Assembly (NCBI GenBank): GCA_051453625.1
Contig: JBOZIK010000001.1
Location: 164,652,683-164,678,560, forward strand
Length of the DNA: 25,878 nt
Direction of reading: 5' to 3'
Origin: Welwitschia mirabilis
Lineage: Eukaryota; Gnetophyta; Gnetopsida; Welwitschiales
The notes under the pieces were generated by a model. It was given only the letters and a program-made list of their open reading frames with translations, did not search any database and was not told where the DNA came from. Both the position numbers and the translations under genes were made by a program. Position 1 is the stretch's first letter; each line of letters begins with the position of its first letter. This document shows, one piece after another, positions 23,161 through 25,878 of the stretch.

Positions 23161-23507
23161 TATTGGATATTTCAAAACCTTGATATAATTATGTCTGTAG
23201 AAACTTAGGAAGAGAACAAACAAAAAAATTTGAGATACCTATTTTTTATAGGATCTTACTAAAAAGTGAAATAGTAAAGAAGAACAAAAGACTCGAGGCT
23301 TATCTTATATTATTAAAAAATAATTACATAAATTAGTCAACATGGTAAAGCTTAATGAGCATAAGTAGTTCTTTTGTTTAAGGATCATGCACATATGTTT
23401 TTTATATTTCTTGAATTTTGATATTTTCCTCTAATGAAAGAAACATATTATAATAGATTTATAGTGTCAAAGCAATATCCCTTTCAAACTTTATTAAAGA
23501 ACATAGT

Positions 23508-23766
23508 CACTACAAGAAATAAAGGCTTTTAAGGCCTTAATTATAGGGCATTTTAAGACGTATACTTTAATAAATTCCTTGAAAATTATTTAAGAAAACT
23601 TTTTAAGCCATTTTTTAAAATAAACACCTTAAAAGTACCTATCATATGTTTTTAAGGCATTTATAAATCAATGTCTTAACTATTGTAGATCTTTTAAGCA
23701 CTTAACTGAAGAAACACCTTAAAACCAATGATCTTTTAAGGTGCTTAATCAAAAAAATGCCTTAAG
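23508..23766 (+). mobile_element. CACTA-type transposon terminus with subterminal hairpin array
   Basis: CACTACAAGAAAT at 23508 matches the terminal inverted repeat typical of plant En/Spm (CACTA) transposons. Just inside lie five imperfect hairpin-like units, at about 23524-23560, 23599-23635, 23649-23679, 23691-23724 and 23733-23766. Each pairs a TTTTAAG(G) word with a CCTTAA(AA) word 15-20 bases later. Subterminal repeats of this kind are the known transposase-binding regions of CACTA elements. The element would extend to the right; the opposite terminus (ending CTTGTAGTG) is not seen in the window. The three bases outside are AGT. No transposase coding sequence is recognisable. Confidence 0.65.
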
Positions 23767-23797
23767 AATTAGATTTATTTAACAAAAAATAACTTCA

Positions 23798-23817
23798 CAC
23801 TACCAAAAATAAAACCC
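23798..23817 (+). mobile_element. Second CACTA-like terminus
   Basis: CACTACCAAAAATAAAACCC starts 290 bases after the first CACTA terminus, in the same orientation, and is followed by a small GTTTGT/ACAAAC hairpin. It resembles a different CACTA family. It may be a nested element or part of the same one. With only one end visible, the assignment is tentative. Confidence 0.4.
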
Positions 23818-24060
23818 TCCCATGTTTGTTTCACAAACACAGAGTGGGCGTTTCATGAAAACACAGTGCAAAGTAGGGGCGTAACTTCAAGTAAAATCAT
23901 GAGGAGGGTCGCATGCAATGAGTAGAAGAAAAAGTAGATGGTAACACTTGAGAGGCTTTCGTATGTGCAATTTCCTTCTTCAGTATGTGCAGTTTCATTT
24001 GGTATTAGATCCTTATTGAGGTAAGGCTAGCATCTCACCAATCTTCATTTCTTTCATTTC

Positions 24061-24333
24061 AAATTTATAAAACTTTGTATTTCTTTCATTTCATATTTAT
24101 AAAACTTTGTGTTTCTTTCCCTTCTTCTAGGTTTTAGCATTTTCATTCTGATTTTTCTCACTGATCTTTATTTCTTTGATTTCAGATTTATAAAACTTTG
24201 TGTTTCTTTTCCTTCTTCTAGGTTTCATCATTTCCATTCTGATTTTGCTCACCCATCTTTGTTTCTTTCATGTCAGATTCATAAAACTTTGTGTTTCTTT
24301 CCCTTCTTCTAGGTTTCAGCATTTCAAATATTC
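24061..24333 (+). repeat. 91-bp tandem repeat, about 2.5-3 copies
   Basis: The word AAAACTTTGTGTTTCTTT recurs at 24101, 24192 and 24283, a period of 91 bp, with a partial AAAACTTTGTATTTCTTT copy at 24069. Each full unit contains a pyrimidine-rich tract ending CTTCTTCTAGGTTT, which resembles a 3' splice site. Since 91 is not a multiple of three, the repeat is unlikely to be coding, and the 67-codon frame at 24109-24312 is not supported. Confidence 0.9.
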
Positions 24334-24398
24334 AGATACACTCTTCTTTAGAATTGGTAGTTGAAATATTATCCTTTACACTTATTTGTGTTTTTACT

Positions 24399-24498
24399 NN
24401 NNNNNNNNNNNNNNNNNNNNNNNNNNNNNNNNNNNNNNNNNNNNNNNNNNNNNNNNNNNNNNNNNNNNNNNNNNNNNNNNNNNNNNNNNNNNNNNNNN
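24399..24498. other. Assembly gap (100 N)
   Basis: A run of exactly 100 N, 65 bases after the 91-bp tandem repeat. Unlike the other two large gaps, no simple repeat touches it directly. Confidence 0.95.
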
Positions 24499-25348
24499 TA
24501 CTTGCTTCCTTTGAAGATCTATTTTAAAATGTCTACGAGGATCTCTCAGACACTTATTTCATGTTCATCAAGCTTTTAAAATTTTCAAAATCATGCTCAT
24601 ATTTTGACTCATTTCATTTCTTGAAGTTGGTATCCTTCTTAGTTTCTAAGATTGTGACCAAAAGGCAGTCATTCTCATTTTAGTCGAGAAGTAGTTTGAA
24701 GGGAACACCATTCCTCTGATGATGATTAATTCAGTTGCAGGTATTTGGCACATTATAGCACAAGTTCAGTGCATTTCTATCTTTAGAAATTATTGAATTA
24801 GACTAAGCCATAAGATTTCCAAGGGTTTTGGATGAATTTTTTCTTTTTATGTTGACTTGAATTGTGTAAACTCATAATTCATGAAGGGGCCATAAATTTT
24901 ATTCGTTGCATCTGACTCAATAATTCTTGATTGTCTTTATCTTGATCAAGCTAACCAGTCTTCAAGATTATTTGGATTATTGCAGAAGCATTTAAAACCC
25001 TAAATTATGAGGGCATACTTTTTTTCTAAAATCCTAATTTTAAGGGAATTCATTCCAGTTTCGAACTGCAATCTGTTGTAAATCAAAGAAGTAGAAGAAA
25101 ACCTAATTTAAGAAATTATTTCATTGTTTAGAGTGTTTTAAAGCTATTTTAACTAGTTCTAGTTAATATTTGTCATATTACGATGGTATTCAATAGTCTA
25201 CTAATTGTTTTAGTTATGAGATGATCTGCGAGAGTGTGTCAAGTAGTTTCTTATAATCTCTAGTGTCTTAACAGTAAGCAAGTTCTGTATCTTTTCTATT
25301 GCATCCCCTGTATTTAGTTCAATATATTTGTTATGTCTTTGTAGTCTC
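24499..25348. other. AT-rich DNA, no gene seen
   Basis: No supported coding region or RNA gene. It may be the interior of the CACTA-type element that begins at 23508 or 23798, but no transposase motif is visible. Confidence 0.5.
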
Positions 25349-25493
25349 TGCATTAGAGTTACAAACCTTCTATATTTGATTTTTTCAGTTCTAGTTTCAA
25401 ATAAAGTCACCAAGGCATCTCAGCATTTGGGTTATAAACCCTTATTATCAGATTTTTTCAATTCTAGTATTCTTTATCATTAAAAATGTTCTA
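25349..25493. repeat. Degenerate 73-bp dimer
   Basis: GATTTTTTCAGTTCTAG at 25378 and GATTTTTTCAATTCTAG at 25451 lie 73 bases apart. Each is preceded by a similar GCATT..G.GTTA.AAACC segment. The remaining sequence to 25878 is AT-rich and shows nothing further. Confidence 0.55.
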
Positions 25494-25878
25494 TTTCTTG
25501 TAATAAATTTTAGTAGTCTATTGATGTAATGAGATAATTTGAGGATACTTTGTCTTTTAGGTGTGCATAATGGATTTATAGTGTCCAATTTATTACTCTG
25601 CTCTTTTTTCTATTTTAAAACCGCCCAATCATTTCTTCATTACAAAGAATATAAATTACTTATAAAGTTTTTTTTATTATGAAGTCACACTTGTAATTAA
25701 TTTAGCTCCAAATTTTCATGTTTAGTCCTTATATTTGAATTGCCCACATTTATCAACATTTAACATTAATTTAATCCTAATTTTCAAAAATGTTATGTTT
25801 ATTCTTTTAATACAATCAACAAAGAAGGATTACTATCAGTTTTTTAACTACATCCCCTATTGTCACGTTTAGTTCTTC

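Overview
The window looks like plant nuclear DNA. It is AT-rich and gene-poor. It holds a decayed Ty1/Copia retrotransposon primed by initiator-Met tRNA, CACTA-type transposon termini, dinucleotide microsatellites and one intron-rich gene. Short plant-like introns and the TE types point to a land plant, probably a seed plant with a large genome; the species cannot be read from this sequence. Four runs of N mark assembly gaps (3826-3925, 10747-10756, 17549-17648, 24399-24498); the 100-N runs are probably of unknown true length.

Layout. 1-3008 is AT-rich intergenic DNA. 3009-3825 is a copy of the sequence lying upstream of the gene, ending in an 86-bp tandem array that runs into a gap. 3926-9199 is a minus-strand Copia element: 5' LTR at 9025-9199, tRNA primer site at 9011-9022, a 1.4-kb leader, then gag, protease, integrase, reverse transcriptase and RNase H, all broken. 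Its other LTR is not visible. 10292-10711 is the second copy of the 3009-3440 block and leads into the promoter of the only convincing gene, at 11315-16160.

That gene is a cullin, the scaffold subunit of cullin-RING ubiquitin ligases. I could assemble 16 exons with GT-AG junctions at all 15 introns and no internal stop, giving a predicted 835-residue protein. It aligns from the N-terminal cullin repeats to the C-terminal winged helix, and the lysine normally modified by NEDD8 is present. Much of the usually near-invariant sequence is changed: the basic residues beside that lysine, the adaptor-binding helix and the terminal residue. It is a highly divergent cullin with an intact reading frame, and the most interesting item in the window.

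16161-25878 has no convincing gene. It contains a degenerate 78-bp dimer, a large GT/CT compound microsatellite around a gap, decayed repeated or coding-like sequence at 22380-23160, a CACTA-type terminus with an array of imperfect hairpins at 23508-23766, a second CACTA-like terminus at 23798, and a 91-bp tandem repeat at 24061-24333.
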